Assembly: GCA_026415395.1 (NCBI GenBank) | Contig: JAOAHD010000007.1 | Location: 496,001-560,000, forward strand | Length of the DNA: 64,000 nucleotides | Direction: 5' to 3' | Source of the DNA: Candidatus Binatia bacterium | GTDB lineage: Bacteria > Desulfobacterota > Binatia > HRBIN30 | Shown: one piece after another, positions 17,958 through 26,267 of the stretch | Layout of the letters: each line of letters opens with the position of its first letter | How positions within the stretch are numbered: the first letter of the stretch is position 1 | Translations under genes and position numbers: made by a program | The notes under the pieces: generated by a model | Database searches by the model: none | Told to the model about the DNA's origin: nothing | What the model saw: the letters and a program-made list of their open reading frames with translations, nothing else

Positions 17958-18580
17958 TGACCGCACACAGACTCCGCTGGAGCTGCGCCTTGGGATTGGT
18001 GGGGGCGCTCTTATTCTCCGCCGGCTGTCGCCGGGACATGCAGGATCAGCCGAAGTACAAGGGATTTCGCCCGAGCGAGTTTTTCGCCGATGGTCGTTCG
18101 GTGCGGCCGCTAGTCCCAGGCACTGTGGCGCGGGGCCATTTGCACGATGACACCCTGCTGTACACCGGCAAGATTGGCGAGAACTTCAGCCCTGAGTTTC
18201 CGTTTCCGGTCACGCGAGCCGTTCTCCAGCGGGGGCAAGAGCGATACAACATTTATTGCTCGCCGTGCCACGACCGAGTTGGCACTGGCAATGGAATGAT
18301 CGTGCAGCGTGGCTATAAGCAGCCCCCGTCTTTCCACCAGGATCGTTTGCGCCAGCAGCCGCCGGGTTATTTCTTTCACGTGATTGGCAATGGCTTCGGT
18401 GTGATGCCCGACTACGCAGCGCAGATTCCCGTGCGCGACCGTTGGGCAATTGTGGCTTACATCCGTGCATTGCAACTGAGCCAACACGCAACCTTGGCGG
18501 ACATTCCTGAAGCGGATCGGCCGAAGCTCGACCAAGCCGCACCGACCACGAAGTCTAAGGCAGGAAATTCCCATGAGTAA
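17957..18580 (+). CDS. actE: Alternative complex III monoheme cytochrome c lipoprotein ActE
   Basis: Periplasmic monoheme cytochrome c anchored as a lipoprotein: signal peptide with lipobox FSAGC (Cys24), one heme site CSPCH (residues 101-105) and an axial Met candidate in GFGVMPDY (Met150). ActE is thought to carry electrons from the ActA hemes to the terminal oxidase. Here a caa3-type oxidase with its own cytochrome domain follows, so direct transfer within a supercomplex is plausible. Its last 8 bases overlap the actF start. Confidence 0.92.
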   Translation: MTAHRLRWSCALGLVGALLFSAGCRRDMQDQPKYKGFRPSEFFADGRSVRPLVPGTVARGHLHDDTLLYTGKIGENFSPEFPFPVTRAVLQRGQERYNIYCSPCHDRVGTGNGMIVQRGYKQPPSFHQDRLRQQPPGYFFHVIGNGFGVMPDYAAQIPVRDRWAIVAYIRALQLSQHATLADIPEADRPKLDQAAPTTKSKAGNSHE

Positions 18581-19766
18581 CGCTATCCCGGATCGCAGTC
18601 GATTCCTGTTGCGCGACGACCACCCACTGGCACGTTTGCGGCCTGTCGCGTTAGGCGTGGGGGCAGTCGGTCTGCTAGTCTCGGTGGCGGGTGCCTTGAT
18701 CGACACTACCCAGTTCTTCCATTCGTACCTGTTCGGCTTTTTGTTTTGGTTCGGAATCGCGATGGGTTCGTTGGCATTGCTGATGATTTACCACGTGACG
18801 GGTGGTGCCTGGGGATCCGTGATCCGGCGGAGCCTGGAATCGGCGGTGCGGACGATCCCGTTGCTCGCAGTGCTGTTTGTGCCCGTCGTGGTTGGTGTGC
18901 ACTCTCTCTACGAATGGGCGGATGCTGCCAAAGTAGCGCACGACCCGCTTCTGCAACACAAGAGCGTGTATCTGAATGTGCCGTTTTTCGTCGGTCGCGC
19001 CGTTCTGTACTTTGTCGTGTGGACTCTGTTGGCAAACTTTTTATCCCGTTGGTCGGAGGCGCAGGAGAACGGCGAGCCGAGGGCCATCGGTTGGTTGGAA
19101 AACCTCAGTCGCGGTGGTCTCGTAGCGCTGGGACTGACTTTCACCTTCGCGGCGGTCGACTGGGCGATGTCACTGGAGCCTCACTGGTACTCTACGCTGT
19201 ACGGGGTGCTGGTGATGGGCGGCTGCCTCCTGAGTGCCATGGCATTCATGATCAAGGTCACAGCCCTGCTGGCTGACGATGGACCGCTCAGTGGCGTCGT
19301 GCAACCGATGCAGTTTCACGACCTCGGCAAGCTCATGTTCGCCTTCGTGATGCTGTGGGCGTATTTCTCCTTGTCGCAGTTGCTCATCATTTGGTCGGGC
19401 AATTTGCCGGAGGAGACGCCTTGGTATCTCAAGCGGATGAGCGGCGGGTGGCAGTACGTGGGCTTGTGCCTGATCTTGTTCCACTTTGCCCTTCCATTCG
19501 TGATTTTGTTGTCGCGCGATATCAAACGGAGCGCACGACTGGTTTCCCGAGTGGCCCTGTTCATCCTCTGTGTGCGGGTGATCGAGGTGTATTGGTTGAT
19601 CACGCCGGCGTTTTCCCCGCACTACGCGCGGGTTCACTGGCTCGATGTCACGACCTGGCTCGGTGTCGGCGGAGTATGGCTGTGGGCATTCACGGGAGGA
19701 TTGCGCGGTCGGCCACTCATCGTATGGAATGACCCATCGCTGCCCGCTGCAGGAGGTCACTCATGA
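18573..19766 (+). CDS. actF: Alternative complex III membrane subunit ActF (NrfD-like)
   Basis: Second polytopic subunit of alternative complex III, 397 residues with about ten helices, a paralogue of ActC. Family segments include FHSYLFGFLFWFGIAMGSLALL near the N-terminus, HPLLxHK-type loop residues (HDPLLQHK), and MLWAYFSLSQLLIIWSGNLPEE in the middle. Together with ActC it forms the membrane core. The gene overlaps both neighbours (8 bases with actE, 4 bases with the next small gene). Confidence 0.92.
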   Translation: MSNAIPDRSRFLLRDDHPLARLRPVALGVGAVGLLVSVAGALIDTTQFFHSYLFGFLFWFGIAMGSLALLMIYHVTGGAWGSVIRRSLESAVRTIPLLAVLFVPVVVGVHSLYEWADAAKVAHDPLLQHKSVYLNVPFFVGRAVLYFVVWTLLANFLSRWSEAQENGEPRAIGWLENLSRGGLVALGLTFTFAAVDWAMSLEPHWYSTLYGVLVMGGCLLSAMAFMIKVTALLADDGPLSGVVQPMQFHDLGKLMFAFVMLWAYFSLSQLLIIWSGNLPEETPWYLKRMSGGWQYVGLCLILFHFALPFVILLSRDIKRSARLVSRVALFILCVRVIEVYWLITPAFSPHYARVHWLDVTTWLGVGGVWLWAFTGGLRGRPLIVWNDPSLPAAGGHS

Positions 19767-20170
19767 GCCATCCACAGACGGGAAGCGCCGGCCATACTGC
19801 GGGCGCCCACGAAACGCGAGACCTACCGAGCCGCCCGATCGTGGTGACGATCGTTGGGGGCGTGGTGGTCACGGTCGCGATTTTTGCGGCCTTGTACGTC
19901 TTCACGGCGGCATTGGAGCGTTATGTGCAACACACATCGCCGCCGCCGAATCCACTCGCTGGGGTGGTGCCGAAGGAACCGCCGGCACCGCGGCTTCAAC
20001 CCGCACCCATCAAGGATTTGCAGGAACTGCGGGCATGGGAAGATAGCCAACTGCACCACTACGGTTGGGTGGACAAGGCAAACGGTATCGTGCGCATTCC
20101 GATCGAACGAGCGATCGACCTGTTGGCAGAAAAAGGATTGCCGGCGCGACCGGAGGAGCCACAACCATGA
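19763..20170 (+). CDS. Small single-pass membrane protein of the ACIII-caa3 operon
   Basis: A 135-residue protein of unknown function. It has a polar N-terminus, one transmembrane helix at about 27-50, a Pro-rich stretch (NPLAGVVPKEPPAPRLQP), and a C-terminal part with the segment HHYGWVDKANGIVRIPIERA, which I recall as a recurring motif of small proteins encoded beside actF or cox genes in several phyla. The helix is followed by a periplasmic domain. Starts and stops overlap with actF and sco by 4 bases each, so it is almost certainly made with the complex. It may be an accessory subunit comparable to ActG or an assembly factor. Confidence 0.75.
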   Translation: MSHPQTGSAGHTAGAHETRDLPSRPIVVTIVGGVVVTVAIFAALYVFTAALERYVQHTSPPPNPLAGVVPKEPPAPRLQPAPIKDLQELRAWEDSQLHHYGWVDKANGIVRIPIERAIDLLAEKGLPARPEEPQP

Positions 20171-21030
20171 GCCTTCGTGGAGTGGTGGTCACGGTTGCCG
20201 TATTTGCGGTGGCGGGTAGTGCTGCCGCGACTCGCTTACCCGGACCGGCCGGGGAAGGCACAGGAGCAACCCCGATTCTCCAAAAGGTGGATTTCGAGCA
20301 GCGCTTAGGTACCCAAGTGCCTTTGGATTTGATGTTCCGCGACGAAAGTGGTCAGACAGTTCGGCTGGGTGACTACTTTCAAGGAAAGCCGGTGGTACTC
20401 ACGCTTTCCTATTACGAATGTCCGATGTTGTGCACGCTCGTGCTGAATGGGCTTGTGAGCGCTCTGCGAGCGTTGCGCTTCGATCTCGGAAAGGAATTCG
20501 TCGCGATCAATGTTTCGTTCAACCCGCGAGAATCTGCTGAACTCGCCGCCGCCAAGAAGGCAACCTATTTGAAGGAGTACCGCCGCTCAGGTGCGGAAGC
20601 TGGTTGGCACTTCCTTACGGGCGGGGAGGCGGCAATCCAGCGCCTCACCGAGGCAGTGGGGTTCCGGTATGCGTGGGACGAGAAGAATCAGCAGTATGCA
20701 CACGCAACCGGTCTAGTGGTGTTGACGCCGGGGGGCCAAATTGCCCGGTATTTTTATGGCGTGGAATTTTCGCCGCGGGACTTGCGCTTTGCCCTGATCG
20801 AAGCGGCTGAAGGAAAAATCGGCTCACCGGTGGATAAGCTCCTGCTTTACTGTTTTCACTACGATCCAGCCACCGGCCGTTACAGCGCAATCGCCCTGAA
20901 TTCGATTCGCATCGGTGGAGCGATTACGGTGCTGGCTCTTGCCACCTTCATTATCGTGATGTTGCGGCGCGAGCGTCGTGCTGGGGTAGTGGGTGGGCAC
21001 TCGTGGGCCGGGGGCGGAGCGTCATCTTGA
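20167..21030 (+). CDS. SCO1/SenC-family copper chaperone
   Basis: Thioredoxin-fold copper chaperone that metallates the CuA centre of cytochrome c oxidase subunit II. The 287-residue product has an N-terminal signal peptide, the copper-binding CPMLC motif (Cys85, Cys89) after the LTLSYYE strand, a conserved His in AHATGLVVLTPGG, and an unusual C-terminal transmembrane helix (IGGAITVLALATFIIVML) with a basic stop-transfer end, so it is membrane-tethered at the C-terminus. ATG 20167 overlaps the previous stop by 4 bases; an earlier in-frame start lies inside that gene and is rejected. It precedes ctaC by 26 bases. Confidence 0.9.
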   Translation: MSLRGVVVTVAVFAVAGSAAATRLPGPAGEGTGATPILQKVDFEQRLGTQVPLDLMFRDESGQTVRLGDYFQGKPVVLTLSYYECPMLCTLVLNGLVSALRALRFDLGKEFVAINVSFNPRESAELAAAKKATYLKEYRRSGAEAGWHFLTGGEAAIQRLTEAVGFRYAWDEKNQQYAHATGLVVLTPGGQIARYFYGVEFSPRDLRFALIEAAEGKIGSPVDKLLLYCFHYDPATGRYSAIALNSIRIGGAITVLALATFIIVMLRRERRAGVVGGHSWAGGGASS

Positions 21031-21056
21031 TTTCAAACGTGGAGTAGCGACCAAGC

Positions 21057-22043
21057 ATGGCTTCGAACTTTGCTCTCTTTCCAGAACGTGCATCGACGGT
21101 GGCTGGCGAAGTCGATGCGTTGTATCTGTTCTTAGTTGCGGTGAGCGGTTTCTTTGCCGTGCTCATCGCCGCGTTGGTCGTAGTGTTTGCGATTCGCTAC
21201 CGCCGCCGCAGCGAGGATGAACGTCCGGCCGCAATTCATGGTTCGCTCGCCCTCGAACTGGCGTGGACAATTATCCCCTTCGGCTTGGCCATGATCATGT
21301 TCTTTTGGGGGGCGAAGGTTTACATCACGCTCGCGGTGCCACCGCCGGACGCCATGGAAGTGTTCGTGGTGGGGAAACAATGGATGTGGAAGCTGCAACA
21401 CCTCGAAGGGAAGCGCGAAATCAACGAGCTGCACGTGCCAGTTGGACAGCCGATTAAGCTGACGATGACCTCGGAAGACGTCATCCACAGCTTCTACATT
21501 CCCGCGTTCCGAATCAAACAAGACGCCATCCCGGGCCGCTACACCACGGCTTGGTTCGAAGCGACGAAAACGGGAACCTACCATTTGTTCTGTGCCGAGT
21601 ATTGCGGCACAGAACACGCCAAAATGATCGGCCGGATCGTCGTGATGGAACCGGCCGAGTATGAAGCTTGGCTTTCCGGAGCGACAACCACCGCGGTTGC
21701 GGCAGTGCCGGCTGCAAAACCAGAGGATCAGCAGGCGGCGATGGCCCAGGCCGGGGCGGAGTTATTCAAAAAGCTCGGCTGTGTGAGTTGCCACCGTGCG
21801 CAGGCGGGAGCCTTGGGTCCTTCCCTTGCAGGTCTTTTTGGTCACAATGTGTCCCTGCAAGATGGCAGCACGGTGGTGGCAGACGAAGATTACATTCGCG
21901 AGTCGATCCTGAACCCGCAGGCGAAAATTGTTGCCGGTTACCAGCCGATCATGCCGACGTTCAAGGGGCTGGTCAACGAAGAGCAGTTGATGCAGCTCAT
22001 CGCGTACATCAAAACCGGGAAGGCTGGGACGGAACTCCAGTGA
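21057..22043 (+). CDS. ctaC: Cytochrome c oxidase subunit II with fused cytochrome c (caa3 type)
   Basis: Electron-entry subunit of the aa3/caa3 oxidase. The 328-residue chain has two N-terminal helices (about 20-46 and 64-86), the cupredoxin domain with CuA ligands His144, Cys179, Cys183, His187 and Met190 (FCAEYCGTEHAKM), and a C-terminal cytochrome c domain with heme site CVSCH (242-246) and axial Met299 in IMPTFKG. The fused heme lets the oxidase accept electrons straight from alternative complex III without a mobile cytochrome. There is no Cys lipobox. Confidence 0.95.
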   Translation: MASNFALFPERASTVAGEVDALYLFLVAVSGFFAVLIAALVVVFAIRYRRRSEDERPAAIHGSLALELAWTIIPFGLAMIMFFWGAKVYITLAVPPPDAMEVFVVGKQWMWKLQHLEGKREINELHVPVGQPIKLTMTSEDVIHSFYIPAFRIKQDAIPGRYTTAWFEATKTGTYHLFCAEYCGTEHAKMIGRIVVMEPAEYEAWLSGATTTAVAAVPAAKPEDQQAAMAQAGAELFKKLGCVSCHRAQAGALGPSLAGLFGHNVSLQDGSTVVADEDYIRESILNPQAKIVAGYQPIMPTFKGLVNEEQLMQLIAYIKTGKAGTELQ

Positions 22044-22077
22044 TGCGCGGTCGGTGCGCAGTTAGGTGGTTTAGACC

Positions 22078-23688
22078 ATGAACGGCGTAGAAACTCGAAC
22101 CAATTACCTGAACGCGGAATACGGCTTGTTATCGTGGCTGCTCACGCGCGACCACAAACGGATCGCCATCCTTTATCTCATCTCCGTTACGATCATGTTT
22201 GCCATCGGCGGGCTGTTCGCGGCTGCCGTGCGCCTCGAGCTGCTGACGCCGCAAGGCGACCTCTTGGCTGCCGACACTTACAACAAGATGTTCTCCATGC
22301 ACGGCATCATCATGGTGTTTTTCTTTCTCCTGCCCGCCATACCAGCGACGTTGGGGAACTTCTTGATTCCCATGATGATCGGTGCGCGCGATCTCGCCTT
22401 CCCGAGGATCAATCTCCTGAGTTGGTACCTGTATGTGCTCGGCGCGCTCTTTGCGTTGTACGCGATGGTCACCGGCGGGGTGGACACGGGTTGGACCTTT
22501 TATACCCCGTTCAGCACCACGGCCTCGAACACCAACGTGGTGCCGACGGCCATTGGCATTTTCATTAACGGCTTCTCCGGGATCCTCACGGGGCTCAACT
22601 TTATCGTGACCATTCACCGCATGCGGGCGCCGGGCCTCACTTGGTTCCGTTTGCCCCTCTTCGTCTGGGCCCACTACGCCACGAGCCTGATCCAAGTCTT
22701 AGGCACGCCGGTGCTTGCCATTACCTTGGTCATGGTGGCGCTGGAGCGGGCTTTTCACTTCGGCATTTTCGATCCGAATTACGGTGGCGACCCGCTCCTG
22801 TTTCAGCACTTGTTCTGGTTCTACTCGCACCCCGCCGTCTACATCATGATCTTGCCGGCCATGGGCGTCATTAGCGAGTTGGTTACGTGCTTCTCCCGCA
22901 AGAGTATCTTCGGGTACAGTTTCGTGGCGTTGTCTTCGGTGGCCATCGCTGTGCTCGGTTTCCTAGTGTGGGCGCACCACATGTTTGTGACTGGGATGTC
23001 GGTGTATGCCGCCATGATCTTTTCCTTCATTAGCTTTGGCGTGGCCATCCCGTCGGCGGTGAAGGTGTTCAATTGGACCGCAACGCTCTACAAGGGTTCG
23101 GTCTCCTACGCGGCACCAATGTTGTACGCGTTGGGGTTCATTGGCTTGTTCACCATCGGCGGATTGACGGGATTGTTCCTGGCTACGCTGGGAGTGGATG
23201 TGCACGTGACCGACACGTACTTCGTCGTGGCACATTTCCACTATGTCATGGTGGGTGGAACCATCATGGCGTATCTCGGCGGGCTGCACTTTTGGTGGCC
23301 CAAAATGACCGGTCGGCTGTATCCGGAAATCTGGGCGCGCATTTCTGCGGCAATTGTGTTCCTGGGTTTCAATCTGACCTTCTTCCCGCAGTTTATTCTC
23401 GGCTACTTGGGGATGCCGCGGCGTTACCACGTGTATCCGGATGAGTTTCAGGTGCTGAATGTTCTCTCCACGGCGGGCGCGTCGATCCTCGGGGTGGGTT
23501 ATTTGTTGCCGTTTATTTACCTCGCTTGGTCCATGCGGTACGGCGAACAAGCCTCGCCGAATCCCTGGGGTGCAACTGGCTTGGAGTGGGAGACCCCATC
23601 ACCACCGCCGACGGAAAACTTCGAGACGCCGCCGGTGGTGACCCGCCCGGCTTACGCTTACGACTTGGAGGAGGTTGCCGTTGGCTAG
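22078..23688 (+). CDS. ctaD: Cytochrome c oxidase subunit I
   Basis: Catalytic heme-copper subunit, 536 residues with twelve transmembrane helices. Diagnostic segments are [17 protein letters not shown] (heme a ligand His), [19 protein letters not shown] (CuB His, cross-linked Tyr, and the Glu at the end of the D-channel in A1-type enzymes), WAHHMFVTG (two CuB His) and [12 protein letters not shown] (heme a and a3 His). It reduces oxygen to water and pumps protons. SD GGAGG-rich sequence at its own 3' end serves the next gene. Confidence 0.96.
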   Translation: MNGVETRTNYLNAEYGLLSWLLTRDHKRIAILYLISVTIMFAIGGLFAAAVRLELLTPQGDLLAADTYNKMFSMHGIIMVFFFLLPAIPATLGNFLIPMMIGARDLAFPRINLLSWYLYVLGALFALYAMVTGGVDTGWTFYTPFSTTASNTNVVPTAIGIFINGFSGILTGLNFIVTIHRMRAPGLTWFRLPLFVWAHYATSLIQVLGTPVLAITLVMVALERAFHFGIFDPNYGGDPLLFQHLFWFYSHPAVYIMILPAMGVISELVTCFSRKSIFGYSFVALSSVAIAVLGFLVWAHHMFVTGMSVYAAMIFSFISFGVAIPSAVKVFNWTATLYKGSVSYAAPMLYALGFIGLFTIGGLTGLFLATLGVDVHVTDTYFVVAHFHYVMVGGTIMAYLGGLHFWWPKMTGRLYPEIWARISAAIVFLGFNLTFFPQFILGYLGMPRRYHVYPDEFQVLNVLSTAGASILGVGYLLPFIYLAWSMRYGEQASPNPWGATGLEWETPSPPPTENFETPPVVTRPAYAYDLEEVAVG

Positions 23689-24346
23689 CACAGCATCTGC
23701 CGTGGCCACGAGCCACGCACACGTGCATCATCAATTCGATGACGCCGAGCAGCAGTACAGTGCTGCCGTGCTCGGCATGTGGGCTTTTCTCATCCAGGAA
23801 ATCATGTTCTTTGGCGGCCTGTTTCTGGCCTACGCGTTATACCGATCTTCCTATCCTGATGCTTTCGCCCACGCGAGCCATCATTTGGATGTCACGTTGG
23901 GTGCGTTCAACACGGCTGTGCTGATTGCTTCCAGCCTGACAATGGCCCTCGCGGTTCATGCGGCGCAAACCGGCCACCGTGCCCAACTTGTCTTGTTTTT
24001 GTTCCTGACGCTGGCGTTGGGTTCTACCTTCTTGGGCGTGAAAGTGATCGAGTACAGTCACAAGTGGCACGAGGGGCTGGTGCCAGGACTGCAATGGCGG
24101 GTGGACGCGCCGGACGCACGGCAGCAATTGATTTTCTTCTCGCTTTACTTCGCCATGACGGGCATGCACGCCCTGCACATGATTGTCGGGGCAATCGGGC
24201 TCATCGTTTTGCTGTTCTTTGCGGTGCAGGGGAAGTACACCGCTGAGTACAACACCCCGGTGGAAATGTTTGGCTTGTACTGGCACTTCGTCGATATCGT
24301 CTGGATTTTCCTCTTCCCTCTGCTGTACCTGTTTGCGCATCATTGA
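23681..24346 (+). CDS. ctaE: Cytochrome c oxidase subunit III
   Basis: Membrane subunit III, 221 residues with about five to seven helices, containing the conserved C-terminal segment [20 protein letters not shown] and the mid-protein TLGSTFL-like [23 protein letters not shown] set the start at TTG 23681, six bases after the strong GGAGGAGG (23667-23674) inside the end of ctaD; TTG 23675 would sit on the SD itself. The His-rich N-terminus ([11 protein letters not shown]) is typical of subunit III in this lineage. Overlaps ctaD by 8 bases. Confidence 0.93.
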   Translation: MASTASAVATSHAHVHHQFDDAEQQYSAAVLGMWAFLIQEIMFFGGLFLAYALYRSSYPDAFAHASHHLDVTLGAFNTAVLIASSLTMALAVHAAQTGHRAQLVLFLFLTLALGSTFLGVKVIEYSHKWHEGLVPGLQWRVDAPDARQQLIFFSLYFAMTGMHALHMIVGAIGLIVLLFFAVQGKYTAEYNTPVEMFGLYWHFVDIVWIFLFPLLYLFAHH

Positions 24347-24360
24347 GGAGAGGCCGTTCT

Positions 24361-24666
24361 ATGGCATCGCACGTGGTTCCTACGCGGGTGTACTTTGCCA
24401 TCTTTCTCGCGCTGATGGTGCTGACCGCCATCACTGTGGCGGTGGCCTATGTGGACCTCGGGATCTTTAACAACGTGGTCGCGCTCGGGATTGCCTGCAC
24501 CAAAGCCAGCTTAGTGATTCTGTACTTCATGCACGTGCGCTACAGCGACCATTTAGTGAAGCTTTCCGTCCTGATCGGCATCCTGTTCCTCGCCATCCTG
24601 TTCGGCTTCACCCTTGCTGACCCCCTCACCCGCGACTGGATCCGCCCGATGCAATACTTGTGGTGA
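24361..24666 (+). CDS. ctaF: Cytochrome c oxidase subunit IV
   Basis: A 101-residue protein with three transmembrane helices and the prokaryotic subunit IV signature KASLVILYFMHVRYSDHLVKL. It stabilises the oxidase and is not catalytic. ATG 24361 follows a GAGGAGAGG tract; the longer TTG frame from 24343 overlaps the ctaE stop region and is less likely. It is the last gene of the respiratory operon. Confidence 0.93.
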   Translation: MASHVVPTRVYFAIFLALMVLTAITVAVAYVDLGIFNNVVALGIACTKASLVILYFMHVRYSDHLVKLSVLIGILFLAILFGFTLADPLTRDWIRPMQYLW

Positions 24667-25055
24667 CGACATGCCCCGCCGCACGGCGAACGGGGTGTCT
24701 CACGCCTCACAGCCGAGGGTCCAGCTAGGCCGGCTCTGAACGCTCAACACCACCCTCGACGCCGAGACCGGGCTGCAGTCCGCCTGCCCCTTTTTCACGG
24801 TCGCGATGCCCGCTCGAAGAACCCGTCCGAGAACGTAGGGAATGGATTCTTGATTTGTCCTCCTGGCCCCTTGGAGGCTTCCATCGAAGGACCGCTTGGC
24901 CCCTGTCCGCTCAAGAAGACACGTTAAGGCTGGCGAATTCCGGCTCTTCGTCAGGCCGCGGCTCGGAAAGGCCGCTGGCGGTACTCGACTGCATTGGGCC
25001 GATGTGCCAGTAACGCGTCAGCCGATCTTCGATAGGCCGTGAGGAGGAGTTTACG
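24667..25055. other. Intergenic region, ctaF / CoA transferase
   Basis: Apart from the hairpin just after ctaF I see no gene or RNA here. The CoA-transferase ribosome-binding site (GAGGAGG about ten bases before ATG 25056) closes the gap. The CoA-transferase promoter must lie within it. Confidence 0.4.
24674..24695 (+). terminator. Possible terminator hairpin after ctaF
   Basis: CCCCG (24674-24678) pairs with CGGGG (24691-24695), and an inner CCG/CGG extends it with a four-base bulge. It lies eight bases after the last gene of the respiratory operon. No T-run follows, so Rho-independent activity is doubtful. Confidence 0.3.
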
Positions 25056-26267
25056 ATGCCGATGCCGTTGGAAGGCGTGCGGGTGATTGATTGGACCATT
25101 TGGCAGCAGGGACCGGTGGCCTCGGTGATGCTGGGCGACTTGGGGGCGGAAGTCATCAAAATCGAGCAGCGGGAGAGCGGCGACCCGGGGCGGGGCATCT
25201 TGAAAATGAGCGGGATCGATTTGAGCGATCGACCGAATTTTTATTTCGAGGCCAACAACCGTAATAAGCTGGGAATCGCCATCGATCTAAAGAAACCTGA
25301 GGGGCGGGAGATCGTGTACCGGTTGGTGGAGAAATCAGATGTCTTCGTGCAGAACTTCCGCCTCGGTGTGGCCGAGCGCTTAGGCCTCGGATACGAGGAT
25401 CTCGCGCAGCGGAACCCACGCCTGATTTACGCATGCGCGACCGGGTACGGCCCGCGCGGTCCGGAGGCGGAAGATCCCTCGTTCGATCAGATGGGCCTTG
25501 CGCGCTCTGGGTTTATGTACGCAGTGGGTGAGCCCGACATGCCGCCGTTGCAAGTTGCCGGAGGCATTGCCGACCAGATGGGCGCCATCATGCTCGCCTA
25601 CGGAATTCTCGCTGCCTTGCTGGCGCGCGAACGGTTTGGCGTTGGCCAAAAAGTGGATGCTTCGCACCTGGGAAGCATGATTTGGCTCCAAGGTCTTTCG
25701 GTGTCCTCGCGCGCGATGATGGGTTTTGCGATTCCTCGGCTCCCCCGGAAGTACGCGGCCAACCCCTTGTGGAACCACTATCGATGCCAGGATGGTTTGT
25801 GGATTTGCTTGGGAATGCTGCAGCCAGACCGCTATTGGGCCGACTTCGTCCGCGCCCTTGGCCATCCGGAACTGGCCACGGATCCCCGCTTTGTCGACTT
25901 GCGCGCCCGCGCCGCTCACGCCGCGGAAGCAGTAGATCTCCTCGATCGCATCTTTGCCACACGGCCACGCGCAGAGTGGGTCGAGATTCTCCGCAAGGGG
26001 GGCGATTTTATCTTTACTGTCGTGAATACGGTCGACGACTTACCTGATGATCCCCAAGTGGTTGCCAACGACTACATCGTTCCCTTCGACCACCCGCGGT
26101 TTGGGCCCACGAAAGTCGTTGGCTTGCCGGTGCAACTGAGTGCGACCCCAGGAAGCATTCGCTTGCCGGCTCCAGAATTCGGACAACACACGGAGCAGGT
26201 GCTGATCGACCTGCTCGGGTACACCTGGGACGAGGTGGCCGCTCTCAAGGAACGGGAGGTGATCTAA
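25056..26267 (+). CDS. Family III (CaiB/BaiF) acyl-CoA transferase
   Basis: A 403-residue CoA transferase of the formyl-CoA/carnitine-CoA type, which exchanges CoA between a thioester and a free carboxylic acid through an aspartyl-CoA thioester. Family signs are the N-terminal GVRVIDWTIWQQGPVASVMLGDLGAEVIKIE (interrupted segments), the VFVQNFRLGVAERLGL helix, and a candidate nucleophile Asp173 in GGIADQMGA. A strong SD precedes ATG 25056. It stands alone, so its acid cannot be assigned. Many such genes in related genomes serve degradation of aromatic or branched acids. Its stop overlaps the stop of the convergent nucleotidyltransferase. Confidence 0.92.
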   Translation: MPMPLEGVRVIDWTIWQQGPVASVMLGDLGAEVIKIEQRESGDPGRGILKMSGIDLSDRPNFYFEANNRNKLGIAIDLKKPEGREIVYRLVEKSDVFVQNFRLGVAERLGLGYEDLAQRNPRLIYACATGYGPRGPEAEDPSFDQMGLARSGFMYAVGEPDMPPLQVAGGIADQMGAIMLAYGILAALLARERFGVGQKVDASHLGSMIWLQGLSVSSRAMMGFAIPRLPRKYAANPLWNHYRCQDGLWICLGMLQPDRYWADFVRALGHPELATDPRFVDLRARAAHAAEAVDLLDRIFATRPRAEWVEILRKGGDFIFTVVNTVDDLPDDPQVVANDYIVPFDHPRFGPTKVVGLPVQLSATPGSIRLPAPEFGQHTEQVLIDLLGYTWDEVAALKEREVI

